Assembly (NCBI RefSeq): GCF_022682495.2
Contig: NC_071392.1
Span: 56,507,459 to 56,571,458 of the forward strand
Length of the DNA stretch: 64,000 nt
Direction: 5' to 3'
Source of the DNA: Desmodus rotundus
Lineage: Eukaryota; Chordata; Mammalia; Chiroptera; Phyllostomidae
Part shown: positions 11,007 to 22,711 of the stretch, piece by piece
How the letters are laid out: each line of letters opens with the position of its first letter
How positions within the stretch are numbered: position 1 is the first letter of the stretch
The notes under the pieces: model-generated
Told to the model about the DNA's origin: nothing
The model's input: the letters and a program-made list of their open reading frames with translations, nothing else
Databases searched by the model: none
Program-made: the position numbers and the translations under genes

Positions 11007-11264
11007 AAAATAGTAAACTTTAAAGCATTTACTTAAACTTAATTCACTTACTGTATTTCTTGGAATGGGAATATATACATTTTTCACCAATAAAGACTTA
11101 ATGCTTTAAATTCACAATTACCCTATTTGCAGAAACTTGAAAGTCTTTCAGAATCAATCTTGAAAAATTATTCCAATTAAATTTTAAAATAATTATTTCT
11201 TTTATTCTTACAATTTAAAATATATTCAAAATGACATATTTACAGCAGCCGTCTTTTTTCATTT

Positions 11265-11467
11265 AGGCTTTACTTATTTATTTTTACAGGAGGAGGAAAG
11301 GAAGGAGAAAGGGATGGAGAGAAACATCAATGTGCAGTTGCCTCTCATGCACCTCCTAGTGGGGAAGTTGCCTGCAACCCAGGCGTGTACCCTGACTGGG
11401 AATTGAACCAGTGACCCTTTAGTTTTCAGGCCCATGCTCAATTCACTGAGCTACACCAGCCAGGACA
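11265..11467 (-). mobile_element. Ves-type SINE
   Basis: On the minus strand it reads TCCTGGCTGGTGTAGCTCAG, then GGGTCACTGGTTCAATTCCC (B box), GTCAGGGTACACGCCTGGG, the GAGAGGCAACTGCACATTGA block, a CT-rich run and an A/T tail. Confidence 0.9.
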
Positions 11468-13029
11468 GCAGGCAAAACTTTTAACCAAAAATTTAGATCT
11501 GTAGTCTTGCAAGTTTGACAAAATGACAAGTATCTTGATTATTAACACTGGGGAGAAATATCATGGCTCCTAAAACAAGGTAGACTAGCAACTGGTACAG
11601 TTTTCCCTTCTGGGCACTCATAGCTTTGTCCTTGATTATTATTTTTATTTCATCTGTCCAAACACAGACAACATCTCCAACTTTAAGCAGAGTTTAAATG
11701 GATATTGGGCATTTAATATTTGTGATGCCTGCCAAGGTTTAGCTTCCAGTAAATTTACATAAAGATAATATTCTAGATGAAAACAGCCTTATCTGAACTA
11801 GTACCTGATGTAATATTTCACTTAGGAGTTTTAAGAGAAATTTCACCAAATTCTATTTATCTTCCAAAGCTGGCTACTTTCTGAGTTCATATAAAAAATA
11901 AATTTGTAGCATGATGGCTGGAAAAAAACAAACACATTTAAAAATCTTAGATTCTATAGAAAGTTTATTGCTGCCTTGGATTATTTGATATTTCTCTAAA
12001 CTCTTTGGAACAAAGTCCTAGTCTTCAGTTCTTTCGAAGAAGGGATTTATACTAAAATTAATATTTCTAGTCCATGTTCCTAGTCAGGGTCAGAGACAGC
12101 TTTTCCTACTGAGGTCTCTTAATATTCACAATCATTTCACACTTTAATTGGGACCATTTCTTTAAATTTAAAGGCAGAAACTCCTCTGGTTTTGGTGACT
12201 TGAAAAATCATATTAGCCAGATGAAAAAAAAATTCTCCACCAACTCTTAGACTTGAACAGCTATTTGGAAGCTTGTGAAGAGCAGGAATCCAATTAGGAA
12301 GCTCAGCTGCCCAGGTAGACCCAGGGTGCCCTCACACACCTCATCCAACTCTGCCTGTCTGAACTCTCTTTATGATCTCTGTCAAAATGGCATGAATCTG
12401 AGTGATTCATTTTCCAACCACAAGGCATCAGTGGAGGGTAAAGTTAATGAAGATGGAGGTAGCTGGATCAAGGAGATGTGACTCTGATATCTAAACCAGG
12501 GTGTAGATGGAGCTGAGGTAGGCTTAGAACAACTTTCTCATAACAAAATTGAATGGCTAAATGGAGCAGCAAAAACATTTTCTATGACCTTATTGTCCTT
12601 AGTTTCAAAAGGAAAAAACACATTCTATCTTCCTTGCTAAACCTCCTGAAGGGGAAAAAATGACACTAACCCCAAGGAATAGTGCTGACAAATCTTGTCC
12701 AGGTCTGGTTTGAAAATAAATGAGGCCCAGTTAGTAGCTGAATCTGCAGAGGAATCTGGAGAATTTTAGGGTGTCCCTTATGAAAGACCCAGGACAGGGA
12801 TGACTTGGAATATTGAAAACTAAGGTGAGACAACTGAAGCTGGAGACTAGGGCCAATTAAAACCGTAGATTTCCCAAGTGATCCCTATGTGCTAGTGTTA
12901 TCTTTAAAACATTTGCAGGATATTTTAGAAGCAGAATCACATAATACTTTATTAAAAATTTATGTTATCTGTAACCATGAGGGGTTCTCTGGGAACCACA
13001 GTGTTAGTTAGGCTGATGGAAATATAGAC
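11468..13029. other. No gene or repeat recognised
   Basis: About 1.5 kb without a recognisable family or coding signal. The 68-codon frame at 12275-12481 has no known domain. Confidence 0.45.
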
Positions 13030-13612
13030 ATGCTACCCACCTGTACCTCCAGAGGGAGGGCTCAGCAAAGTAACAATGGGCTCTGATAGCACTCCTGTTT
13101 AGGGGTCTTTCCCTCACCCTGAAGACAGAAAATTCAATTCCCCCATGTGTTTCCCTGGTGCCTTTAGAGCTGCTATCCCTGCACTGAAGCTCAGAGGAGC
13201 ACCATTCCTTTCAGAGGAATGCATGGGACTCCATTAATTCCTCCTTCTCACTTAACCACATCTTTGTGGTTATGTCAGCCAGAAGTTATGGGGACTTCTC
13301 TTTCTATTACTGGAACTCTGGGCTGAGGAATCTGGGATGGGGCTGAGACTTCTCACTCTTCAGGGACCTCCACAACTGAGATATCCATCCCGATTTTTAA
13401 CTTTCACCTGTGGGTGTGGGATTAGCCCATTGCATATCTTCGCCTCTCCTACCAAACTCAATGTGGCTTCTTCTGAATATCCTTAGTTATAAAACTTCTG
13501 TTCAGCTATATTTTAGACAGTTTGTAATGGTAGTTTTTCTGTGGTTTTGTTTTAATTTTGACATGGTTATGGAAGGAGGCAACCACAGCATTATTTACTT
13601 CACCTGAGTAGG
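13030..13612 (-). mobile_element. Possible old L1 5'UTR fragment
   Basis: The right half (about 13460-13605), with GTGGCTTCTTCTGAATATCC, ACTTCTGTTCAGCTATATTTTAGACAG and TTTAATTTTGACATGGTTATGG, resembles the reversed 5' end of older laurasiatherian L1s. The left half is unassigned. An LTR is the alternative. Confidence 0.4.
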
Positions 13613-13639
13613 TGGAGGCTGGGCTCACTTGCTTGTGCC

Positions 13640-16003
13640 CCTAGAACAAATTTTTGGATGATTGTCTGACAAGTTATCTGAACAATCAACAGAATTTCAA
13701 CTGATGTGAATTTTTGAAACCAAGGAGTACAGAGGAAGATTTGCACCATCCGGTAGCACCTATACAACAGCATTCAAGACGTGGGCAGTGTGATTCTCAG
13801 GCATCCACCCAGCAGGAAGAACCCAGCAAAGAATGACACCACAACAAGCAAAACCAAAAAACAAAAAGAGAGCCCACAAAAATGGCATTAAGGGCATTCG
13901 AGGAACATCAATTTCAGGAGATCAAGGAGACTGCACCATTGGGACCCAAAGTTCTCCTACCACAGAAGGCCACCCAAGGAAGACTGGGAGTCAAAGCAGA
14001 CCAATCTAATATGCAGAAAATATAAGAGTCACCCAAAATAGGGAGGCAAAGAAACAAGCCTCTAACAAAAGGAAAGAAGGGATCCCCTGAAAGAGTGCTA
14101 AATGAAATTGAGGCAAGCAATCTATCAACTATAGAGTTCAAAATAGTGTTTATAAAGATGCTCAAGGAACTCAGTGGGAACAAAAAAGAACAATACGAAA
14201 GCAAAATGGCATGCAACCATACCATTGGTAATCTGGATAGAGCAATAAATGAAGATGATCATGCAACCTGATCAAGTGAAATACATCCCAGGGGTGCAAG
14301 GGTGTTACAATATTTGTAAATCAATAAACATTATAAAACAAATAAACAAAATGAAGGACAAAAATGACATGATATCTATTGATATCAATAGATGTTGAGA
14401 AAGCATTTGATAAAAACAGCACTCATTTATAATGAAAACACTCAGCAAAGTGGGAATAGAGGGAGCACACTTCAACATAACTAAGGCCATATATGAGAAA
14501 CCTACACCCAACATCATACTCAACAGACAAAAATTAAAATTTTCCTTGTATGATCAGGAACAAGACAAGGATGTCTGTCTTCAGCTCTCATATTCAACAT
14601 AGTACTGCAAGTGCTTGTCACAGCAATTAGATAACCGAAAGAAATAAAAGCCATCCAAATTGAAAAGAGGAAGTAAAACTGTCCTTATTTTCAAAGACAT
14701 GATAGTATACATAGAAAACCCTATATTCTCCACTAAAAACTAGTCAAACTATTAAGTGAATTTGCCAAGAAAGGTCAATTTTCAGAAATTGACCACATTT
14801 TTGTAAAACATCAATGAAATATCAAAAAGAAAAACTAGGGGGAAATCCCACTTACTATAGCAACAAGAGAAATAAAGTACCTAGGAATAAACCTAACCAA
14901 GGAGGTAAAAGGCCTGTAATCATGAAACTATAGAACACAGAAGAAATTAAGGAAGATACAAATAAATAGAAGAATAAATTGTGTTCAGGCATTGATAGAA
15001 TAAACACCATTGAAATGTCCATACTACTCAAACTATCTGTAGATTCAATGCAATACCTATTAAAATACTAATGGCATATTTCACAGAACTAGAACAAATA
15101 TTTCAAAAATGTTTATGGAACCATTAAATACCCAATATAGACTCCGCTACTGTATTTTGCTGTGCATGAGGCAAAATTTTTGCCTGAATATTTTAGGGAA
15201 AAATAAGAAAGTGCAATATATATATGGATGGTACTAATTCCATATCTCTATGACTGTTCTTAATTCTTTTACTTATGTTTACACATTAAAAGCATAACTC
15301 TAGAGAGCAATAATGTATCTGTATGCAAAATAATACCCTGGAATATGATAATAGATTATGTTTCTAAAAGTAAATAGATAAATAATTGAATTTAAAAATT
15401 AAACTGAAAGGTATTTTTGCCCTGAAAGTTTGGGCCAAAAACATGGTGTGATTTCTATACAGGAGAGCATTCATTATGCATGGCAAAATATAGTATCTGG
15501 GGAAAGAACAACAAAGTAGGAGGAATCACAATACCTGATACCAAAATGTACTTACAAGGCCACTGTAAACAAAACAGTCTGGTACTGGTATAAGAACAGA
15601 CACATGGATCAATTAATCAGAACAGAGACTCCAGAAATAAACCCATCGCTCTATGGTGAATTAATAATTGACAAAAGGGGAAGAGCATACAATGGAGTAA
15701 AAATAGCCTCTTCAATAAATGGTGTTTGGAGAACCGGACCGGTATATGTAAAATATGAAACTAGATCATCAACTGACATCATACATCAGAATAAATTCAA
15801 AATGGATAAAAGAAATATAAGTTGAGAGCACCATAAAAGTGCTAAATGAACATAGACAGTAAATTATCAGATATCTTATGTAGCAATATATTTGCTGATA
15901 TATCTCCAGGGCAAGGGAAATAAAGGAAAAAATAAATAGGACTTCATCAAATCAAAAAGCTTCTGCACAGCTAAAGAAACCATCATCATAATGAAAATGG
16001 AAA
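13640..16003 (+). mobile_element. Decayed L1 with missing centre, split by a DNA transposon
   Basis: L1 5'UTR-like sequence (13680-14030) leads into the start of ORF1 (near 14039). At about 14240 it jumps into ORF2 at the ATCCCAGGGGTGCAAGGGTG region. ORF2 continues to 15149, is interrupted by a 344-bp transposon, resumes at 15496 and stops abruptly near 16003, before its C-terminal third. All frames are broken; the best residue run is 15604-15825. No 3' tail remains. Confidence 0.8.
15150..15493. mobile_element. 344-bp non-autonomous DNA transposon (TIR, TA duplication)
   Basis: The left end is CTGTATTTTGCTGTGCAT and the reverse complement of the right end is CTATATTTTGCCATGCAT. They agree at 15 of 18 positions. 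A second shared block lies further in: TTTTAGGGAAAAAT on the left and TTTCAGGGCAAAAAT on the right, read inward. TA flanks both ends (15148-15149, 15494-15495). The interior is AT-rich and non-coding. Removing it, plus one TA, restores a plausible L1 ORF2 join. A TA duplication points to Tc1/mariner-type mobilisation. The family name is unknown to me. Confidence 0.75.
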
Positions 16004-16255
16004 GGCTGGAAGCAGGAGAGGATTTTGCAATGATGTTGTCTGAGGAAATGTTGAGCTCCTGGAGATGGTACATGCCAGAGCCCTGCTCTCCAAGCCCTGG
16101 TCCATCCACCAGCCTCCTCATCGCAAACATTGCTGGATATTAAACCATTTCCTCCTTTTCCTCTTGACACTGCAGCTGCAGTCAACCTTTTCCCCAATTT
16201 TAATGTAGTCTAACATTTCAATCACATACAAGAATAGGTGAGAGCTGCGAACATC
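16004..16255. other. Unassigned ~250-bp segment between two L1s
   Basis: L1 similarity stops at about 16003 and resumes at about 16256. The segment has normal GC. On the minus strand a 50-codon frame (start of it near 16267, stop near 16118) ends in KRKRRKWFNIQQCLR. This faintly recalls the RKREWF segment of diphosphoinositol-polyphosphate (Nudix) hydrolases. That resemblance is weak, so a fragment of a processed pseudogene is only a guess. Confidence 0.3.
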
Positions 16256-16491
16256 AGTATACCTGCTGGAGGAGAAAACCACCAATAAAGAAACCACCAA
16301 AAGGTACAAACCCAAGTATAACAAGAAAGCCCACACAAACAGAAGAGCAAACCTAGACTGTCCAGTCAAGGAGATCAGAGACCACACCACTGAACCTCAT
16401 AGAATTCCTATCATAAAAGTTCACCCTACAAAGACAACTAGCGAACCAAAACAGCATGAAGTACAAAAACAAACAAAAAGAGTCACCTAAA

Positions 16492-17098
16492 ATGGGGAGA
16501 TAAAAAAAGGCCATGCAATCAAAAGGAATGGAAGACTCCCCACTAAAAGAGATAAATGAAATTGAGGTAACTAAACTATGAGATATAGAATTAAAATTAA
16601 TGGTTATGAAGATGCTCACGGAGCTAACAGACAACTAAAAGGAACTGAGTGAGAACTACATCAGCATGAAAAAGGAAATGGAAACTATAAACAAAAATGA
16701 GGAATAAATGAACAACAAAATTTCAGAAATGAAACACACTAGAAGGAATTACAAGAAGACTGGATAAAGCAAAGAATCAAATCAGAGAGTTGGAGGACAC
16801 AGGAGAAAAAAACAGACAGAATGAGCAAGAAAAAGAAAAGAGACTCAGAAAGAACAAAGAGGTGGTAAGGGAGCTGCAAGAAAACATGAAACAAAACAGT
16901 ATCCATACAATGGGGATACCAGTAGGAGAAGAAGAAGAGAAAGAGATAGAAAACCTGTTTGAAAAAGTAATGATGTAAAACTTTCCTAATGTGATGAGAG
17001 AAAAAGTCAAACAAATCCAGGAAAAACAGAGTCCCAAACAAGTGGAAACCAAAGAGGCCCACTTCAAGACACATCATAATTAAAATGCCAAAATTCAA
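16492..17098 (+). pseudogene. ORF1: L1 ORF1 remnant
   Basis: The coiled-coil part (about 16560-16880, rich in Glu/Lys/Asn) and the start of the RNA-recognition part (about 16900-16975) are recognisable. Many substitutions and stops are present. The longest run is 16790-16978. Confidence 0.75.
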
Positions 17099-18581
17099 AC
17101 TCAGAAAACTACACAACACTGAAGAAAGAAATTAAGGAAGACACAAACAAATGGAAGTATGCCAATGCTCATGGATTGGAAGAATTAACATCATCAAAAT
17201 GGCCACACTACCCAAAGCAATTTATAGATTCAATGCAATCCCTATTAGAGTACCCATGACATATTTCAGAGATATAGAACAAACATTTCACAAATTTATA
17301 TGGAACCATAAATGACCCCGAATAGCTGCAGCAATTTTGAGAAAGAAGAACAAGGCAGCAGTGATCACAATACCTGATATCAAACTGTATTGCAAAGACA
17401 CTGTAATCCAAACAGCTTGGTACTGGCATAAAAAAAGGCACATAGACGAATGGAACAGAACAGAGAGCCCAGAAATAAACTCAAGTCTTTATGGTCAATT
17501 AATATTTGAGAAAGGAGGCAGGAGCACAAAATGGAGCAAAATCAGCCTCTTCAACACATGGTGTTGGGAGATCTGGACAGCTACGTGCAAAAAAATGAAA
17601 CTCGATCACGAACTTACACCATACACAAAAATAAATTCAAGATGGATAAAAGACTTAAATGTAAGTTGTAACACCATAAAAGTCCTAGAGGAAAACATTG
17701 GCAGGAAAATCTCAGACATTCCATGCAGCAACATCCTCACAAACACGTCCCCTAAAGCAAGGGACATAAAGGAAAGAATAAACAAATGGGACCTCATCAA
17801 AATAAAAAGTTTCTGCATGGCTAAAGAAAACAGCATTCAAATACAAAGAGAACCAACAGTATGGGAAAACATATTTGCCAATGATACCTCAGACAAGGGC
17901 CTGATCTCCAAAATATATAAAGAACTCACACGACTCCACTCCAGGAAGACAAACAACGATTTTAAAAAATGGGCAAAGGACATGAACAGACACTTCTCCA
18001 AGGAAGACACATAGAGAGCCTAGAGACATATGAAAAGATGCTCAGCATCACTAGCCATCAGAGAGATGCAAATTAAATCCACAATGAGGTACCATCTCAC
18101 ACCTGTCAGAGTGGCCAACATAAAAAAATCCACAGACAAATGTTGGAGAGGATGTGGAGAAAAGGGGACCCTAGTGCACTGTTGGTGTGAATGCAGACTG
18201 GTGAGGCCACTGTGGAAAACACTATGGAATTTCCTCAGAAAACTAAAAATGGAACTACCCTTTGACCCAGCAATTCCCCTGCTGGGATTATATCCTAAGA
18301 AGCCTGAAACACCAATCCAAAAGCACCTATGCACCCCAATGTTCATAGCAGCACAATTTACAATAGCCAAGTATTGGAAGCAAACTAAATGCTCATCAGC
18401 AAATGAGTGGATCCCAAAACTATGCTATACTTACACAATGGAATTCTATGCAGCGGAGAGAAAGAAGGAGCTTATACCCTTTCCAACAGCATGGATGGAA
18501 CTGGAGAGCATTATGCTAAGTGAAATAAGCCTGATGATGAGGTTCAAATACCGTATGATCTCACCTTTAACTGGAACATAA
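17099..18581 (+). pseudogene. ORF2: L1 ORF2 C-terminal part
   Basis: A fairly open C-terminal ORF2 stretch: 17337-18014 (225 codons), then after a short break 18030-18581 (183 codons). The second part holds the Cys-rich motif [18 protein letters not shown], where the usual Trp-Trp-Glu-Cys has become Trp-Cys-Glu-Cys. The RT catalytic residues are not included. It is a non-functional fragment. Confidence 0.85.
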
Positions 18582-18828
18582 TCAACAGAAGAAAAAAGCA
18601 AACAAAATATAACCAGAGACATTGAAGTTCAGAACAATCTAATAGCCAGGGGGAGTGGGTAGTGTGCAGTGAGGAGAGGGGATTACAGGAATTATTATAA
18701 AGTACACATGGACAAAATCAAGGGGGAGGTTGGAGGTGGAGAAGTGAGGTGGGTTCAGGTGGGCTGGGTTGAAGGGATGGGGAGAAAAGGCAGACAACTG
18801 TAATTGAATAACAATAATAATTTTAAAA

Positions 18829-19240
18829 AATGTATTATTGGGATTACTACCAATGTAAGAATAGGTCTGAGGACTTGAGGAGAAATTGCAGTAGAAAGAA
18901 TTTAAACTAATCCTACTTTAAATATAAACTACGGAATTAAAGCAATCCTTGCTAAACTGAAAGTAAATGAAAAAGGATAAAAGAATTCAAACTATTATTC
19001 TCCATGAGTAATCTTCATGGAGAAAGCTAATTATTATAAATTTTCATTATTAAAAATTAGTAGGGATGGGGAGAAAAGGCCTACAACTGTAATTGAATAA
19101 CAATAAAAATTTGAAAATAAAAATAGGGTTTTTTGGTGTGTGTGTGTGACAAATTTAGAACATTTTTGTTTTTCAGTAAAAGGAATAGGTCTACAAATGT
19201 AGATGTTCATCCCCTGGCCTTCCAAATAAAACTTCTTTAT
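18829..19240. other. AT-rich spacer with one tiny L1 tail
   Basis: No gene seen. Apart from the 40-bp L1 tail listed separately, it appears to be single-copy AT-rich DNA. Confidence 0.5.
19066..19108 (+). mobile_element. ~40-bp L1 3'-end micro-insertion
   Basis: GGGATGGGGAGAAAAGGCCT and the following CAACTGTAATTGAATAACAA are the last ~40 bases of an L1, with nothing upstream. A TAAAAATT-like target flanks it imperfectly. It is either an extremely truncated insertion or a recombination relic. Confidence 0.7.
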
Positions 19241-19492
19241 TTTTAAAAAAATTTTATAGTTATTCAATTACAGTTGTGTGCCTTTTCTCCCCATCCCTCC
19301 AACCCAACCCAGCTGAACCCCCCTCCCTCCCCCACCTCCACCTTCCCCCTTGATTTTGTCCATGTGCCCTTTAATAGTAATTCCTGTAATCCCCTCTCCT
19401 CACTGTCCCCTCCCCCTCCCCACTGCCCATTGTTAGATTGTTCTTAACTTCAATGTCTCTGGTTATATTTTGTTTGCTTTTTCTTCTGTTGA

Positions 19493-20092
19493 TTATGTTT
19501 CAGTTAAAGGCAAGATCATATGGTATTTGTCCCTCACCACCCGGCTTATTTCACTTAGCATAATGCTCTCCAGTTCCATCCTTGCTGTTGCAAAGGGTAG
19601 AAGCTCCTTCTTTCTCCCTGCTGCATAGAATTCCATTGTGTAAATGTACCATAGTTTTTGGATCCACTCATTTGCTGATGGGTACTTAGATTGCTTCCAG
19701 TACTTGGCTATTGTAAATTGTGCTGCTATGAACATTGGGGTGCATAGGTTCTTTTGGATTGGTGTTTCAGGGTTCTTAGGGTATAATCCCAGCAGTGGAA
19801 TTGCTGGGTCAAAATGCAGTTCCACTTTTAGTTTTCTGAGGAAATTCCATAGTGTTTTCCAAAGTGGCCTCACCATTCTGCATTCCCACCAACAGTGCAC
19901 GAGGGTTCCCTTTTCTCCGCATCCTCTCCAACATTTGTTTGTTGATTTGTTTGTGTTGGCCACTGTGACCCCTTTGAGATGGTACGTCATTGTGGTTTTA
20001 ACTTGCATCTCTCTGATGGCTAGTGATGCTGAGCATCTTTTCATAGGTTTCTGGGCCCTCTGGAGAAGTGTCTGTTCAAGTCTTGTGCCCAT
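19493..20092 (-). pseudogene. ORF2: L1 ORF2 C-terminal fragment
   Basis: 199 uninterrupted codons ending at the native ORF2 stop. They include the Cys-rich domain and the conserved [17 protein letters not shown] and [13 protein letters not shown] motifs. It lacks endonuclease and RT, so it is a truncated copy with no expected function. Confidence 0.85.
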
Positions 20093-20305
20093 TTTTTAAA
20101 ATGGTTGTTTTTCTTCCTGGAGTGGAGTTGTGTGAGTGCTTTATTTATTTTGGAGATCAGGCCCTTGTCTGAGGTATCATTGGCAAATATGTTTTCCCAT
20201 ACTGTTGGTTCTCTTTTCATTTTAACCCTGTTTATTTTTAGCCATGAAGAAGCTTTTTATTTGGATGAGGTCTCACTTGTTTATTCTTTCCAATGTAATC
20301 TTTCT

Positions 20306-20349
20306 TTCCACACAGCAACATCTTTCTGTGAGGATGTTGCTGTGTGGAA
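20306..20349. repeat. 17-bp perfect hairpin inside L1
   Basis: TTCCACACAGCAACATC (20306-20322) and GATGTTGCTGTGTGGAA (20333-20349) are exact inverted copies around a 10-nt loop. The right arm is normal L1 sequence. The left arm replaces the expected L1 text. Confidence 0.9.
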
Positions 20350-20639
20350 TGTCTGAGATTTTCCTGCCAATGTTTTCCTCTAGGACTTTAATGGTGTCAC
20401 TACTTATATTTATGTCCTTTATCCACCTTGAATTTATGTTTGTGTATTATGTAAGTTGGTGATTGAGTTTCATTTTTTACACGTAGCTGTCCAGATCTCC
20501 CAACACCATTTGTTGAAGAGGCTATTTTTGCTCCCTTTTATGCTCCTGCCTCCTTTGAGAAATATTAATTGACCATAAAGACTTGAGTTTATTTCTGGGC
20601 TTTCTACATTAGTAAGGTTTTTATAATCAAACTGTGTAT

Positions 20640-20680
20640 GAGAAAGACAGAGACAGAGAGAGAGAGAGAGACAGAGAGCT
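20640..20680. repeat. Short GA-rich microsatellite
   Basis: Impure GA/CAGA repeats just upstream of a SINE. Confidence 0.8.
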
Positions 20681-20699
20681 TTGCAAAGAAAGATTGGCC

Positions 20700-20935
20700 C
20701 ACCTAGGTCTGGTCAGGTGGCTCAGTTGGTTGGAGTATAGTTCTGTACACCATAAAGTTATGGATTTGATTCCGCATCCAGACTTGTAGAGGAGGAATCC
20801 AATCTATGTCTCTTTTTCTCTCACCTTGATATCTCTCTCTCTCTCTCACTCTTTCTTCCCCCTCCCTTCTTCATCCCCTTCTTCTCTCTCTAAATTAATA
20901 AACATATCATCAGGTGAGAATTTAAAAAAAGATTT
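20700..20935 (+). mobile_element. Old tRNA-derived SINE
   Basis: TGGTCAGGTGGCTCAGTTGG (A-box region) and GGATTTGATTCCG (B-box-like) are followed by a CT-rich tract and an A/T-rich tail. It is diverged from the Ves consensus. Confidence 0.7.
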
Positions 20936-21424
20936 AACAACCTTTCCTGGTTGTGGAAATCAGGCAAAAAGTTTACCTCATGGGAGAGTGGGTCTGAGAA
21001 CACTTTGGAGAAATCCAAGGAATTTTAGGATGTCACAGTATATACAGAGGTAGTAAAATAGCAAGGGTAGAATGCATTAAATAGAAGACAAAATAAAATG
21101 CAGAGATTAACAATTATAAAAAATATTTAAAAAATAATGACTGAATTCTTTAAAGAACAATAATTTGTTATTTTAATGTAATGAGGATTATCTTGTGCAG
21201 AAAATTAGAATAAATCCATTTAAATTTTTAAAAGCAACTTTGGATTTAATCATGGTTTGAAGACACATGATTAACCAGCTTCTTTAAGCACACAGCAAAT
21301 TACAAGTTTTTTAAAGAGTTTTTGGAGATAACTTAGCTTCTTTTCTGAAGTAGAAATATATCCAAGGAAATGTCTTTATTAGGAAAAATGAGACCTGAGA
21401 TGAACAAATGTAAAATTTTTAAAT
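20936..21424. other. No gene or repeat recognised
   Basis: AT-rich sequence without a recognisable feature. Confidence 0.5.
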
Positions 21425-22711
21425 GATTTTGTATTGTTGACGTTATTGCAGATGTTCCACATTTTGTCCCCCTTTTCCCTGGTCAGCAAGTCTCCAAACC
21501 CCTAGCCTTCACCACTTTGTTGTCTTTATCTATGGGCTTTGCATATATGAATATATGTTCTTTGGCTAATCTCTTACAGTCCCACCCCCTCCAAAATCTA
21601 TCACTCCTGTCTGAAATCTATCAGTCTGTGCCATGTGTCCATGCCTCTGGGTTTCTTTTGTTTGTCAGTTTCTTTTGTTCATTAGATCCCACATCTGAAT
21701 GAGGTAATATGGTGTTTTTGTCTCTCTCTGACTGGTTTATTTTGCTTAGCATAATATTCTTCAGGTCAATCCATGCTGTTGCAAAGGGTAAGTGTTCTTT
21801 CTTTTTTGTAGCCATGTAGAATTTCACTGTGTAAATGCACCTCATCTTTTTCATCCATTCATCTAATGATGGGCACATAGGCTGTTTCCAGACCTTGGCT
21901 ATTGTAAATCACACTGTCATAAACATAGGGGTGTATATATTCTCTCTGATTGGTGTTTCAAAATTCTTAGGATATATTCCCAGAAGTGGGATCACTGGGT
22001 CAAAAGGCAGTTCCATTTTAAATTTTTTAAGAAAACTCCATACTGTTTTTCACAGTGGTTGCACCAGTCTGCATTCCCAACAACAAAGACCTAGGGTCCC
22101 CATTTCTCCACATCCTTTCCAGAACTTGTTTTTGGTTTCTCAATGACAGTTATGCTGGAAAGGGAGAGACAATATCTCATTATGGTTTAAATTTGCATGT
22201 CAGTAATGATTAGTGACAATATGTTTTTTATGCCTGTGGGCCACCTGTATGTCCTTTCTGGAGAAGTGTCTACTCAGGTCCTTTGTCCATTTTTTTTAAT
22301 TGGATTGTTTGTCTCACTGGTGTTAAGTTGTATAAATTCTTTATATATTTTGGAGATTAACCCCTTATCAGATGTATCATTGGCAAGTATGTTCCTCCAT
22401 ACACTGAGTCCCCTTTTCATTTTGTTGATGGTTTCTTTTGCTGTGAAGAAACTATCCATTTGTTGAAGTCCCATATGTTGAAATTTCTTTATTTTCCTTG
22501 CCTTAGGATACATATCAGTGAGGAACTTGTTATGAAAGATGTCTGAGATTCTACACTCTAGAGGTTTTTCCTATGCTTTTTATGGTTTAACAACTCACTT
22601 TTAAGTCTTTTATCCATTGTGAGTTTACTCATATGTAGGTGTAAGTTGGCTGGGATGGTTTCATTTTTCTGCATGCACTTGTCTAATTTTGTCAATTTTC
22701 CCAACACTATT
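21425..22711 (-). mobile_element. Host L1 of the nested cluster, block 1 (3' end)
   Basis: The 3'UTR and ORF2 C-terminus of an older minus-strand L1. The same element continues in four further blocks (25198-26049, 27636-27845, 34680-35561, 42168-42420), so about 3.5 kb has been spread over 21 kb by later insertions. Its 3'UTR differs from the young family (no G-rich tract as seen in the others). It is degenerate throughout. Confidence 0.85.

Larger units (their letters stand above)
16256..18828 (+). mobile_element. L1 with internal deletion and intact 3' end
   Basis: The end of the 5'UTR (16256-16490) is followed by a decayed ORF1 (about 16492-17098). A direct jump at about 17099 leads into ORF2 at the TCAGAAAACTACACAACACTG segment. 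ORF2 then runs to 18581, with a 3'UTR and an ACAACTGTAATTGAATAACA tail to 18828. The missing part is the ORF1 end, all of the endonuclease and most of the RT core. Confidence 0.9.
19241..20603 (-). mobile_element. 5'-truncated L1 (~1.36 kb)
   Basis: Its 3' end is at 19241-19300 (complement of TTATTCAATTACAGTTGTG). It extends through the 3'UTR and the ORF2 C-terminal domain and breaks off at about 20603 inside ORF2. The frame at 19493-20092 (minus, 199 codons) is intact over the Cys-rich region [18 protein letters not shown], so this is a relatively young copy. Confidence 0.9.
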
